DNA of 64,000 nt, from contig NC_084891.1 of assembly GCF_958979055.1 (NCBI RefSeq), forward strand, positions 29,880,001-29,944,000. Direction: 5' to 3'. A program made the translations under genes and the position numbers. The notes beneath the pieces are model-generated. The model was not told the origin of the DNA, ran no database searches, and saw only the letters and a program-made list of their open reading frames with translations. The DNA is from Alnus glutinosa (taxonomy: Eukaryota > Streptophyta > Magnoliopsida > Fagales > Betulaceae). Positions 52,428 through 64,000 of this stretch are shown here, one piece after another. Position 1 is the first letter of the stretch. Each line of letters begins with the position of its first letter.

Positions 52428-55408
52428 ATGGCATCAACTGGGGCTCTCCAATTCCATCCCATTTCTTTCCAGGTAATCACCCCAATACCCTTTCCTTTCC
52501 ATAAACATTTTGATTTTTTCTAAATTAATTAATTAATTAATATTATTTTTTATGTAAAGCCGCCAATTTGGGGTTCAAAGCATTCGAATTTAGTGGACCT
52601 CAGACCGGAATTCGGGCTAAGTAGTGGTGGGGTGAACCGGAGCCGACTAAAGCCTTACCGGAAGTTGCTCGTAGTGAGAGCGGTCACCGGTTCGGCGGGT
52701 TGCGGGGGTGAGGACCAGAGTGACCGAGATGAATCGGTTTTTAAGAGTGAGAGACTTACCGTGACTGTAAAAGACCCAGTTGCCAAATTCCACGGAATGA
52801 TAAGCTCTTTCCCTCCCCTGGTTTTCGTGGTAAAATTCTCTCTCTTAATCTCACACTGAAATTTGAAATCCAATTAGAGACGGATTGAATAGCCCTAAAC
52901 TGGATTAAACGGTTTATAATTTGCTGTCTCAGCATTCACCACCTCTGCGGAATTGTTACTTTTGCCTTACATCTCAATTGCACGTGATATTTTTGATTGA
53001 TGTGGTTTATATTATCCAATTTGATGTAGCAACGGCTGTATAGATAACTTCGAAGGGATATAATTATTGGGTTTGTGTGTGTGCTTGATGTTAGCTCGTG
53101 GAATGCTTATAATGATGACTTTATAACACTACCAGCCATTAATGTATAAAATGATCGAATATTATCTTGTTTGAAAGTATAAAGCGGGTGGTGACTAGTT
53201 GATCGATTTGGTTTTGGTAAACAAGGTTGATTCAGGAGTTGTTGTATGGGTCTGTGCTGTGAAGTAATACTAGATGATATTGAGATTAGGGTTTCTGCTG
53301 TGGAAATTTTAGGGACATTTTAAGATTCAAAGTTATGTTATTGCATTTTTTAAGAGAGTTATATGCCGGTTATCGATGCACAAATAATTATGGGTGTTTG
53401 TGTTTTGGTCTCAGATGAATAGATACAGTGGGCGTAATTTTGCAATAGGATTATGTATCGCAACTGCGTTTTTGGTCATCACTGTAAGAGTATATGCAGC
53501 AAGGAAGTTGAAGTACAGCCGTCCTGGCTCTGTAGCTGATCTTGTCAGACGTGGCCAGCTAAGATCTGATAGAAGAGGCATGTATGAACCTAATCCTTAA
53601 TCCCGTCCCTGTTTTCCGTGGATCAATTTGTTCTCGAGCTTTGAACTGTAAAAGCTTTCCGCATGATGTAATTGGAGGGTGTTTTTACCATATGATCTGG
53701 TTGCCTGTAGTTTTCTATATTAACCATTGTTTAATTCACTTCCCAAGTTTTCAGTGATGACATTATCTTTGCACCAATAGTGATGTGCTTTGTCTTGCGA
53801 ATTTCATGCAGCTCAAGGCCTCTCAAGTATGAAGATCCATTCAATAATCCATTGGTGAAAGTTGGGAAAAGCAATTCAACCATCGAAATGTGTGGAAAGG
53901 TTTATCGCTTAGCCCCAGTCACTCTGACGGAAGAGCAACAAGCTATCCATCAGAAAAGGAGGTCACGAGCATACCAGTGGAAGAGACCGACAGTGTTCCT
54001 TAAAGAAGGGGAATCCGTACCTCCTGATGTTGACCCTGATTCAATTAGGTGGATTCCTGCGAATCATCCTTTTGCAACAACAGCTAGTGAGATTGATGAA
54101 GACATGGCACAAAATAATGTGCATCAAAAGCATGGTGTTCCATTTCGTATTCGAGCTGAGCATGAGGCATTGCAGAGAAAGCTTGAAGCACTACAGATTG
54201 TAAGTACTAAGGACTGTGTTGCACAATGCTTGCTACTAGAAATAGGGAAATATATCTATGCTCAATATCTTTTATAACATTCACAGCCTTTAGGGAGGTG
54301 ATTTCTTGCATTTGGATACAATATCCAGTTTCTTGAAGTTTGCAAAGCTGGATGTAGTTGAATGATTTTGAAGTGGAGCTAAGATAGCTGTTACCAAATT
54401 TGATCCTATGAAATTGGGATCCTTGTAGTCAACCTTAAGTCTGGCTGAAGACCCTGTTGAGTTTAGGTGCACTTTTAGATGATGTTGCCAAACGCAGGAG
54501 ATACAATTCCCATATATAATGAATCTGATTGGGGTTGAATTTCTAGTCCACCAACTCCCAATGCTGATTCCAACAGTAATGCCTGCAGATCATGCCATGG
54601 TAATACTGGTTCCCGTAGAATTGTCATGGCCTTAATTGTTACAATAATTAGGGTTTTGGAATCAATCGACCAACTAAGAGTTCTGCCCTTAGATTCTTGT
54701 ATGGTAAAAAATAAGGATAATCTTGGAGTACTTGAATTTACCATAATATTAAATTGGTCCCTCTGAAAAGTTTTAGATGTTCTCAAATCTGTCTTGTTCG
54801 GATTATTTAATCCTTCTTGTCATTAGGGGCTTACCTTGATTTAATCAGTTCGTTTATATATATTGGTGTAGTTTATTACTATTATAATGTATCCATGTTT
54901 CAGGCTAGAGGTTCATAAATATATCTCATTGTAGGGCCTATATGTACCAAGTTGATACCGAAGTGGTTAAACTAGGTTGTTTTTCTTTTGACACAGCAAT
55001 TTTTGCCTTTTAAATTTAAGCATATTTCCATGCATCTATCTCAACTCACAGCTCTACCCAGCATCCTTTTATAGGTGTAATTGACTACAGAAGTTGTTTA
55101 ATTAAAATAAGAACTTCAATGAAATTGTTTTTATTCTAAAGCATGTCTTGCTCCCCCTCCCCTCGAAATTTTCCTTTCTGAAAATTCTTGTTTGTTTGTT
55201 GCAGGAGCAAAAACTCAATAATTTAGTGATAGATCCTAGAAATGCTAAAGATTTTGGGAGACCATTCAAGGAGCAACCAAGGTCACGTGAGCAAATAGAA
55301 CAGAGCCCGTTTAATAATCAAACTGGTGATTCTATGCCTCCAAAATCAGATGGTGCCTCAATTTCATTTGAAAGCAAGTCATCCTCGGAAGAAACACAGA
55401 AACTTTGA
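52428..55408 (+). CDS. MCD1: MULTIPLE CHLOROPLAST DIVISION SITE 1-like protein (MCD1)
   Basis: Exons: 52428-52472, 52560-52829, 53415-53581, 53812-54199, 55205-55408. The model is 357 aa and all joins keep frame. MCD1 is a plant-specific inner-envelope protein that, with ARC6 and the Min system, restricts FtsZ-ring placement so that plastids divide at mid-body. Seen: an N-terminal plastid transit region rich in Ser, Arg and Gly, one membrane segment at about 112-132 (FAIGLCIATAFLVITV), then RRGISRPLKYEDPFNNPLVK and a charged helical region (AEHEALQRKLEALQ, continued by EQKLNNLV), likely a coiled coil. The identity rests on this layout, on recalled resemblance to Arabidopsis MCD1 (At1g20830), and on its place beside the TMT gene. 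Intron 3 retention would end the protein within five codons (MYEPNP). Intron 4 is about 1 kb. Confidence 0.85.
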
Positions 55409-55708
55409 GTTACATCTGGCTTCTGGGAATGCCACTGTCATTTATCAAATAGAGTTGCTGTGCAGCGAACACTGGATTTCCGAGTTTTACCAGACATGTC
55501 CAGATAATTATGAATTGCTTCGAAATTTTTGTAACCTTTTAACTTAGTCCGCCCCTGATATCCAAAGTTAAAAGGCCAAGTCTGCACTGTACATAGAATG
55601 ATACTACTTCATATTTCAGTTTTTTGTACGTAGATTGCGATGTATTCAGAGCCTTACCTGCTGGCTGCACCATTTTCGTTTCACTTCTTGTTGTACCATC
55701 TGGCAGCT

Positions 55709-55740
<32 letters not shown>

Positions 55741-56664
55741 AATGTTGTATGTCGGATTCAAGTCGTGTCGAAATATAGGTAGAAGATTATATAAGTCAAT
55801 TTTAATTCGACTCATTTAATTAAACGGGAGGATTGTATAAAAAATTATCAATCTTGTTAGCAACGCCAAGGTCGTTCCTGACTCGCACAATATGATTAGC
55901 AATAAAGATAGCCAGTGTATCAAGGTGTCTACTGAGATCCATAGCCTCAATGTGCCTAATGCTTTGGCTGCGAGATTTTGTCTACGTTATCTTCAATGTG
56001 AGAGGATAAGCCCACAATTAGCTGGTCAATACCGGAAAGAACAGGGAAAAAAAGGCAATAGAAGAGAATTCTGTTTTTACGATTTAGTTGAAGTGATGGT
56101 GCCTGGCGAACAAAATAAAGTAACGGTGTTATATACACGTACTCTTATACTTATATTTCAACATAATTTATATAATATTAATACGATTTAAACCCAACAC
56201 GTAACATTTAAGATTGATAGTTTTTGATATAACACATAAACCCGATACAAATTCAATACGAAATTAGCGAGTTAAGATTGAGAGGTCTAACTCGTTAAAT
56301 TAAACAAGTCAGATTAAAATTGACATATATAATCTTATACTTATGTCCTAACACAACCTTAACCTGACACGCAAACACGAATTGTCACCCTACACAAATC
56401 ATCGTACCAAACAAGCTGGTCCAAAATACGGCTACAGAACTGGGATTAAACTAATGATTCTCGCTACAAGTCCCTGAAAGACCAGGTGGGCTACCAATGG
56501 GTAAACAAATCATAAAAACTATGCTATTTATTGAAATGGCCTCCAACAATTTATCATACAACGCAAAAAAATTTCAATTTGTTTGAATCAGAAATATATT
56601 CTCATTCAATATGCAAGCACAAGAAGCAAAAATTCTCCAACAGCAGCAGCTTGAAAGCATTCGA
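55409..56664. other. Convergent intergenic region between MCD1 and TMT
   Basis: Both genes end here (MCD1 on +, TMT on -). A (TC)n microsatellite lies at 55,711-55,739, followed by an inverted-repeat element (55,745-56,396). No gene is seen. Confidence 0.6.
55745..56396. mobile_element. Inverted-repeat MITE-like element between MCD1 and TMT
   Basis: The left end reads GTATGTCGGATTCAAGTCGTG, then AGATTATATAAGTCAATTTTAA and CATTTAATTAAACG. The right end carries the inverse (complement strand: GTAGGGTGACAATTCGTGTT, AGATTATATATGTCAATTTTAA, GTTTAATTTAACG). The arms are about 85-100 bp and diverged. The middle 250 bp (about 55,860-56,110) is unrelated to the arms and may be a captured or later segment. 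Confidence 0.5.
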
Positions 56665-59600
56665 TCACTCATTCTTGGCAGCAGCAGCTTGGCTTGCACC
56701 AACAGCAAACATCTCAGTGATGACTTCGAGGGGCATGCCTTTGGTTTCTGGAACCTTTAAAAAGATGAATATCCAGGAGATGACACACACAACAGCATAG
56801 ATGCCAAAGATACCAGCTAGGCCAATTGCATCGAGCAGCGTTGGCAATGAGTAGGTGACTATTATGTCTCCAATCCAGTACACAAGGGCACAGATAGCAA
56901 TGCAGAGGCCACGGACTCTTGTGGGGAAGATCTCAGAGCAGAGTATATTAGGAATTGGCCCGTACGCCGTGACGAAAACGCAGAAATAGATAATGACACA
57001 AAGAGTTGACAATGCTGCATTTACAACCGTGCTTATATCCACAAGTTGTGAAAATATTAGAACAATGAGCGACACTACTAGCACAGGAATTGTAGTAAGT
57101 AACAGCGTCCTGCAATAGGGGTTCATTAGTCCTAATCAGGAGAGAATAATTCATGCAAGGGACACATATACCAGAACTAAAAGGCAATATGAAACATGTG
57201 CAAAAAGATGAGTGTTCCTATCTTCTACTCTTAGGCAAAATATGTAAGAGAGAAGATCTTGATTTAATCCACCCACCCGAGGAATATGTGATAAACTAAA
57301 ATTCAGGAGAAAAAATAAATTACCTTCTACCAGTAATATCCATGAGCTTCATGGCTACAACTATACAAGGAAGCATCAACAAGGTTGTGAATGCACTAAT
57401 AAGGAATGATGCAGACTCTGTACTAAGGCCCAAGTCCGAAAGAAGTACTTCAACACCTGCATCTTCTAGAATTTGGGGAGTGTAGTAGAGAACCCCATTT
57501 ATTCCGGAAAACTGCCAATGCATATAGAAAAAATGTAGTTATTAACTTAACCATATAGCATTATAAGAACTCAATTGACCAAACACACAAGTTTTCCATG
57601 CAAAGGAAACTGGAAGAAGAATACACAAGCTTTGAATTCAAAATAAAATAAAAAATATAAGTAAATTAGGAAAATATAAGAGCAAGAGAAGGCAAGATGT
57701 GAGGTAGGATTGGCAATCCCATTGGTACCACACAGGAAATCTAGTCCATAAATGTGAATATAACCATCATTTCTTTTGTCGCACAACAGCTCTTTAGGTA
57801 TCCATAATGACAAAACTTCATAGCGGAAAGAACTCAATGGTTATGGCAGGGGACTAAGAATGACTTAGTTCGAATTCTCCATTCCTTCCAAGAATTCATG
57901 ACTTGGAAACCAACATTTTAAAGTAGGGAAAAATACTATAGAGGCCCGTGTGGTTTAACCTTTAATCAAATCACACCATTTAAAACGCATCAAATCACTC
58001 CATCCATTAGATTTTTTAACAATGGCATGTAGATTAATAGCCACATCATATCCAATAAAATCTTGACACGTGTGCATATCGTTGAATCAACACCAATTAA
58101 TTTCATCACTTCAAAAATGCCAAATCAAGGAAAAAAAAAACACTAAGAAATAATGAAAGGGAAAGAAAAAAAATTCTTTCCAATTCATTTTTTTGTTAGT
58201 TTTTTTTTTTTTTCCTGATGTGACATTTTTAAAACAGTGTGGCAAAGTTAATTGGTGCTGACTCATTGACATGTATATGCGTCAAAATTTTATTGGATAT
58301 GATATGACCATCAACCTATGTAGTATTGTTCACTATTAAATGATTTGATACGTTGTATGCCTTAAGGAGTGATTTGATGCATTTTAAACCTTATGGAGTG
58401 ATTTGATAAAAGGTTAAACCATAGGGACCTCTATAGTATTTTTTTCCTTAAATTTAAAATAACAGGGAAGGAAAGACAAAAGATAGGATCTAAAAAGTGG
58501 GATTAACAGAATGAAGCTAATCTAATAGACATGGATGGATTGGAAATGTACCAACTGGGTCACTGCTTTTAGTTTGACTGACCGAGAGCAGAAGTATTAG
58601 AGAAATAGCAGTTAAGCAGTTAAAATGACCAATTACAAACCACAAACTACTTGGATTCCAACCGAACAAATAATGCATGCTTAACCACTAATACAAGAGG
58701 ACTGGCCCAAATTGCCCTCTAAGAGCAGTTTCCAAATGGGTGAACCATTATGAAAGAAATGACAAGAGGAAAGAAGGGGCCTCAAAAGAAGAAGAACAAG
58801 AAAGAAAACTAAAGCAATCTACTCACTGGATCAGAATAGTGCTAACTAGATCCCCACTTTCATTCAAATCCAATTGGAGCAAAAAAGTATAGCACTAAAA
58901 ATCAATGATACGTAACCATTTACTACCTGCTGAAGTAGCTGAATTCCAATTCCAACAAACAACGCACGCTTAACCCCTGGTTCAAGAAGGGCAGTCCAAA
59001 TTGGTCCTTTTGAAGCAGTTTCAGAAGGGTGAACCATTGCTGGTCCAACTGGATGCTGCTCCATAAGCTCCTTGGTATAAAGAGCAGGCTGGCTTACTAG
59101 AGCAGCAGCCTGAATAAACTCGCTGTCAGCTGGAACATCTCCCCCAGGAAGTGAAACAAGGGACCCACGTCGGGTTCCAGGACCTCCCTCCTGGTGCAGA
59201 TAAATCCTTTTAAATCCTCCTTCCTTCTTTCCATCCTCACCTACTCTCTCAGTCCATTTCCATGCCAACTGCCAGCCACCACCGATACCTGTACTACCAA
59301 CCGCTTCCCCCGTTCCTTGCATGAGACTGCTATGGCGCCTCATGCTCAGAGTACTGCCATGGGAAGGAGGGGGAATCATGTCCTTCTCCATGCTGGTTGT
59401 CTGACGAGAGATCAGTGGACTATGCAGATTGTCATCCGAGTCTTCCCCAGCAGCGTCTGATGCATAGTCCTCAGCTTCCCTCTGCTGGCTCTCTTCATCC
59501 CACTGATCATTTTTAACATGAGGTTCTGCGGTGCTGAACATGCTGCCAAAATTAGGAAAAAGCATGCTTCGCATACTTCCTGTATCAGTGACCTTTTCAT

Positions 59601-62065
59601 GGACACTACCAAAGAGAGTCACGAGAGGGTCCATGAGTGGCACAGTTTGGCTCACCATGCTTCCCTGGCGAGAGGCAAGGCCAAGAGCACTCTGTCCAGT
59701 GACAGGTTTGGCATCCCAGTAGAGGCCTGCTTCAGGTCCATATAATCTGATTGTGTCTTTACGAGCAGCTGATTCCTGATCATCGGCAACTTCATCAGCA
59801 GGACCTATAATGTACTCTTCTATAGATGCTTCACCCCCGATTCCAAGACCTTCAACTAGCAAAGCCATCTCACCTGTGGATCAAAGATGCTTTAGCAAGA
59901 TCAACATGATAAATTAGTCACAGACAATCAACGACTATAGAGAAAAACTTCATATGACCTTAAAACTTCTGTTTCATAGATTTTAATGCCATAAGATGCG
60001 TAAGAAGCAAAACTCCTTTTCTTTTTCCTTCTTTTTTTCTTTTATTAGTGAAAACAAGAACTAAGATGTTCATATGAAGCACAATGTAAGGAAGAAAAAG
60101 AAAGAACGAAAGTTACTCATTTAACAAGGGAGTGAGAGACAACATGTCGCTCGAAATGATAATTATCTCGGAACAGTACAACCACATAAGCTCATTGAAT
60201 ATTGCTTCTTTAGATCATAGTTAAGATTAAACTCTCTTTCCTTCAGCAACTTATGCTTCTATGCCTCCCATTCATCGGATTTATGGAAAATCTCTCAGAA
60301 AGTGTCAGAAAAATCCACTTCCAGAAACAATATGTTCTTAATAATTTAAGGCTTACATTATGTTCTCTAACACTTGGTATTACTGCACAATCCAAAAAAC
60401 AAAATGAAGCAGATTTTCCAGTGCAAGCTTACATAACAGTGCAGAAGATATTGTCATATGAGGTCTCTCTCTAAGTATCATACCATAAAATTTGTGACAT
60501 ATTCCAAAACCATTTCACAATAACCTGAATGGTTCCAATTTTGGCAATCATAATTATATTAAGTCAATTGATTTATATAATCAACATATTTTTTACAACC
60601 TTATATGTCTTGAATTTAAGGATATTCTCTTACAATGAGTTTGAAATATTTATACTCCGTTATGTATTTAAACCTATTTTAAATTAAGGATCTTGACGGA
60701 TATCTTTTAAAGCTTAGTATTTCTAATTTTGTCGCTTTAGATTCAAAATCATGGAATCAAATTCATTATTATGGACCGATTTTTTATCAACCAAAAAACA
60801 TGACCCAAGAAATTTCTTATAGTCAAACAGTCACTATCACTCCATAGATGCAACCAATGCCAAACAACAATGACACCTATGAACAGTAAATATGATTTGA
60901 AAATTTTCCAAATCACTAATGTCGAAAACAATATTTTGAAATTCTTTCAATGCCCCAAAAAAGCAAACATATAATGCCTTTGTTATCTTGTGAATGAATG
61001 ATTAATCAGGCATGAACTTGATATATGGAAAATAATTAGAGATAATGATGCACACCATTCAACGTCTGAGTCAAGATAACCAAGTGCATCAACAAAAACA
61101 AGCAAAGAGCCCTCAAACAAAACAAACTTGCAATAAAAGAATGAACCTGAAACATCTTCCCTTCCACGTAATCTCTGGAGAACCTTTTCTGCCTCAGTCA
61201 TCCTTCCTTTACTAACAAGCCACCGAGGAGATTCAGGCAAGAAAAATACTGCTAGGAAAAAATAGATTAGAGAGAGAATGGAAAGAACTCCGAGCATTAA
61301 CCTCCAGCTAGGTGAGGTCGTCAGTGACATCCCAAAAACCATACAATATGCTAAAAACATGCCAGCCGAACCAGTGAATTGTGGAAGAGTATTTAACAAT
61401 CCCCTTATTTCTGGTGGGGCAGTCTCAGATATATACACCGGTGCAAGAGTAACCGAAAGACCAATTCCAAATCCATCTAAAAGCCTTGCTGCACATAGGA
61501 CATAGACATTGGGTGACCAGACCATTACCAAACCACTTACAAAGTAGAGCATTGATGAGATTATAAGCATTGGTCGCCGACCAAGCCAATCTGATACAGG
61601 TCCTGAGAATGTTGTAATAATTGTGGCTCCAATGAGCGAGGTAGCCACAACAAGACCTTCCATAGTAGTTCCCAAAGAAAGGTCATCCGTTATGTAAACA
61701 ATACTCCCTGAAGATAAAGAAACCAGATCACAGAGTAGTTACTTTTTAACATTTACGCATTGAGACTAGACATTCAGCGCCAAATGGGGACCAAAAAAGA
61801 AATGAAAACAAAGCAAAAGAAGAAAATGCCATAGTTGGAGCCCATGAAAAGAAATCAATTACTATTAATAACAAATTCCGTCAAGTTAAATCTCATTGCA
61901 CACAAACTAGTATAATATGGATTAAGTTGTCTTGGTTCAAGTTCGAAAAGATATAAAAATCAATTAAATTTAAGAAGAAGTACCAGCAATTGTAGCATTA
62001 TCCCATCCTTGCAGGAAGTTACCAATTGCAGCAGCAATAGCCACAAGCACAGCTCCTCCCTTCAT
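56665..62065 (-). CDS. Tonoplast monosaccharide/sugar transporter (TMT/TST family)
   Basis: Exons in transcript order: 62065-61984, 61707-61147, 59873-58927, 57511-57324, 57109-56665. The model is 740 aa, as is usual for TMT/TST (730-745). It is a vacuolar-membrane H+/sugar antiporter that loads glucose, fructose or sucrose into the vacuole. Seen: start MKGGAVLVAIAAAIGNFLQGWDNATIA, TM1-6 in exons 1-2 with DWLGRRP and PESPRWLVSKGR, then the long acidic and Ser-rich central loop (about residues 215-505) that defines the family, with phosphorylation-type sites RRHSS and RRGS. TM7-12 follow, with QQFSGINGVLYYTPQI, DITGRR and VPETKGMPLEVI. Exon 3 alone holds the loop. Intron 3 (58,926-57,512) contains a fold-back MITE. 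Arabidopsis TMT1 is recalled as the neighbour of MCD1, supporting orthology to TMT1/2. Confidence 0.96.
57925..58449. mobile_element. Fold-back MITE in TMT intron 3
   Basis: The left arm AGGGAAAAATACTATAGAGG mirrors the right arm, whose complement reads AAGGAAAAAAATACTATAGAGG. The arms continue with GTGGTTTAACCTTTAATCAA against ATGGTTTAACCTTTTATCAA and with two CATCAAATCACTCC words. Pairing is strong for about 100 bp and continues weakly inward. There is no coding sequence. Because it sits in an intron it is transcribed with the gene as a hairpin. Confidence 0.78.
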
Positions 62066-62104
62066 CCTTCCACCAATCAATCAAATCCCCAATCTAGAAT
62101 TAAC

Positions 62105-62437
62105 CTGTCAGAAAAGAAAAAACCAGATCACACAAACTAAACAGCCAACCAACCAACCATTCCCACTACTGAACCAGATCGAACACACTCATCGGTAACC
62201 CGTTCTTACTGCAAGAGAGCCAATGGGTTTTTATTCCCTCGTCCTGGATGTCAAACCCACAGGCAGAGTACATCACAGCCATAAATTCACTAAACTTAAA
62301 ATGTCACCACACCCACATACCGAATCCAAATCAATAGTAACCAGTCGATAAACAACACAGTTAAGAACACACTAGAACAACCATCAACATCAGCAAATCG
62401 AAAACACCCGAAAATTCAGATCTTTCGGATTCCTTAC
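62105..62437 (-). promoter_or_regulatory. Probable 5' UTR intron of the TMT gene
   Basis: On the minus strand a donor GTG/GTAAGGAATCC at 62,437 and an acceptor TTTTCTGACAG at 62,105 frame a 333-bp intron. The intron ends 39 bases before the ATG. Leader introns are common in plant sugar-transporter genes and often boost expression; that role is inference here. The GA-rich stretch at 62,460-62,585 would then be the upstream leader. Confidence 0.5.
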
Positions 62438-62585
62438 CACTTCAGAGCAAATGGGGACAGGTCAGGCTCATGTGAGAGAGAAGAGAGACAGGCAGGCGAA
62501 GTAAGCGAATTTGGAGTACCCAAGCCTTAGAAGAAAAAAGGGGCGGTTTTGAAGAGGGAGAGAGCAAGAGAGAGAGAGAAGTAAC

Positions 62586-64000
62586 CGCCAGACACTACAG
62601 CTCTGCTCCACTGTAATCTTTCCTTGTATATAGGAAAAAAAATATATCTCTTGGTACGTGAACTAACTGGCTTCCTGAATGGAATCTCTGTATGGGGACA
62701 AAAGATGCCTAGTTTGTTAATATGAATTTCCCAGATGGAGATCAAGATTCAAGACATGAAGAGAGGTGAGTGAGCAGCTTCTGCTAACAACCCTTCAACG
62801 TCCCTCGACACCGTGCTCTGACCCATATAACTCGCTGCTGATGCTGACCTCATCAACAAATTCCAACATATACAACTGGGTCCTATGGTTCGGACAGTCA
62901 GAGACCTTCAAGTCCATGTAAAATTTATGCTCAGAACTATAAAATATATATATATTTTTTTTTTCAAAAGAAAAATGATAAAAAGTTGTGAACAAAGTCC
63001 AAGAATATTTGTCAACCGTTGAAAAAAAGAAAAGAAAAAAGATTTCGAGTCTACGTGTAGAACCTACTAATCTTCGGCTTCCAAACGGTCTATTTTTTTT
63101 TTTTTTCATTGAAGATGGAATAATTGTACTTGGTAATTGTCATTTATATATATCTTTTTGCTTCCCATTTTCACCTTTTCCGTAACCCTTTGCCCAATCT
63201 TTTGTCGTCAAGCAGAAAGAAAACTGGCTGGCCAAAAGAAGTGACAAAAAAGATAACTGCTAAATATATTGTATTCACAAAACTCTGCTTTTTGCAGAGA
63301 CAGTACACAAATTAATGGGCCAAATATTGGTCTTGCGCTTCCAAGAACTGCCCAAGTTGTGCACCCAGTTGAGGCACCAACAAAATCTAGTAGGCCGAAA
63401 GAGTGATGAGAGAAAAAAAAGTTTGAAAAAAGCTGGCTTCTGTAATGGATCGTTGTGGCCACGATTTTTCAGACATCACGTTGAGGTTTTCCACATTCCT
63501 CTTTCTCGATTGCCTAGCAAGTAGCAACCTTTGTGTTCTTTTTATTCGTAGTTTGTCTAATATATATACTCGTTTAACTTTATAGTAATGAGACATTCTT
63601 TGCGTTTCCCCTCACAAAGATAAATAAAAGGATTTTAATATATATATATATATACCCTATGTATGAACCAATCATCCATGTTATGCACTCCTCTCCCACT
63701 TCTCTTTTGTTTTTTTGTTTTTTTTTTTTGGCTTAATTTGTTGGCAACAATGCTTGATTAGATGGATTTGTCATGCAAAGTTGAGATAATGGTATACCAC
63801 ATTCTTTTATTTTAGTATTAAAAGAAACCCAATTTTATGGCACATAGTCGCCATTCTAATTAGATCTGACAACCACAAAGTGCTTTGACAGTTTTATCTC
63901 TACATCGCTTTTCAATGGATTTGAGTTAAAAAAAATTTTAAAAAAAAAAAGAAGAAAAAGAGCATTAAGATCTACATATAATGACAAGTGGCTGGGGATC
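62586..64000. other. Upstream of TMT and terminal intergenic DNA
   Basis: AT-rich DNA that probably includes the TMT promoter. It has (TA)n runs near 62,945 and 63,640-63,655, plus A/T homopolymers. I can support no gene in it. Confidence 0.5.

Noticed and set aside
58864-58926. Extension of TMT exon 3 past its donor
   Set aside because: The donor CAG/GTAGTA joins in phase to the next exon, restoring the conserved QQFSGINGVLYY. The read-through tail is intron.

Overview
This window is nuclear DNA from a flowering plant, most likely a woody rosid dicot. The evidence is GT-AG introns with AT-rich intron sequence, long AT-rich intergenic stretches, two nuclear-type tRNA genes, plant-only gene families (MLO, OPR, OEP21, ATL, MCD1, TST/TMT) and plant transposons (Copia, tRNA-headed SINE, MITEs). 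I cannot fix the species; Fagales or a related tree lineage is only a guess. There is no prokaryotic or organellar content.

Layout, left to right. 0.68-6.14 kb (+) is a ten-exon DHHC palmitoyltransferase. 7.48 kb is tRNA-Asp(GUC). 8.40-12.33 kb (+) is a fifteen-exon MLO membrane protein. 13.35-15.34 kb (+) is a thylakoid-lumen FKBP18-like immunophilin. 16.35-19.39 kb is a 3.0-kb solo LTR carrying a 17-unit, 38-bp minisatellite. 19.75-28.43 kb and 30.59-33.55 kb (+) are two tandem 12-oxophytodienoate reductase (OPR) genes. The upstream copy is frameshifted and carries a young 5.0-kb Copia element in intron 4; the downstream copy is open throughout. 34.5-35.3 kb is a non-LTR retroelement copy with a SINE nested inside it. 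36.10-42.08 kb (+) is ribophorin I (OST1), 43.59-45.01 kb (+) is OEP21, 46.95-47.52 kb (+) is an ATL8/ATL80-type RING-H2 ligase, and 52.16-52.23 kb (-) is tRNA-Trp(CCA). 52.43-55.41 kb (+) is MCD1. 56.67-62.07 kb (-) is a tonoplast sugar transporter (TMT/TST).

From memory of Arabidopsis, FKBP18, OEP21, ATL80, MCD1 and TMT1 sit together near At1g20810-At1g20840. Ribophorin I, OEP21 and ATL8 sit at the homoeologous At1g76400-At1g76410 block, with OPR1/OPR2 not far away. The window therefore looks like an unduplicated ancestral version of that block. Several of the genes share a plastid or endomembrane theme: lumenal PPIase, outer-envelope pore, division-site protein, ER glycosylation, vacuolar sugar import and peroxisomal/cytosolic oxylipin-type reduction. 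I see no operon-like co-regulation.

The most informative structure is the OPR tandem duplication. Comparing the two copies gives clean empty sites for the Copia element and for a 545-bp MITE in copy A, and for the LINE-like insert in copy B, so the insertions can be ordered in time. At least six fold-back (long inverted repeat) elements lie in introns or near promoters. I did not find a convincing new biological system; the main novelty is in repeat architecture and in the paired OPR loci. Exon borders were placed by hand from splice sites and reading frame, without transcript data.
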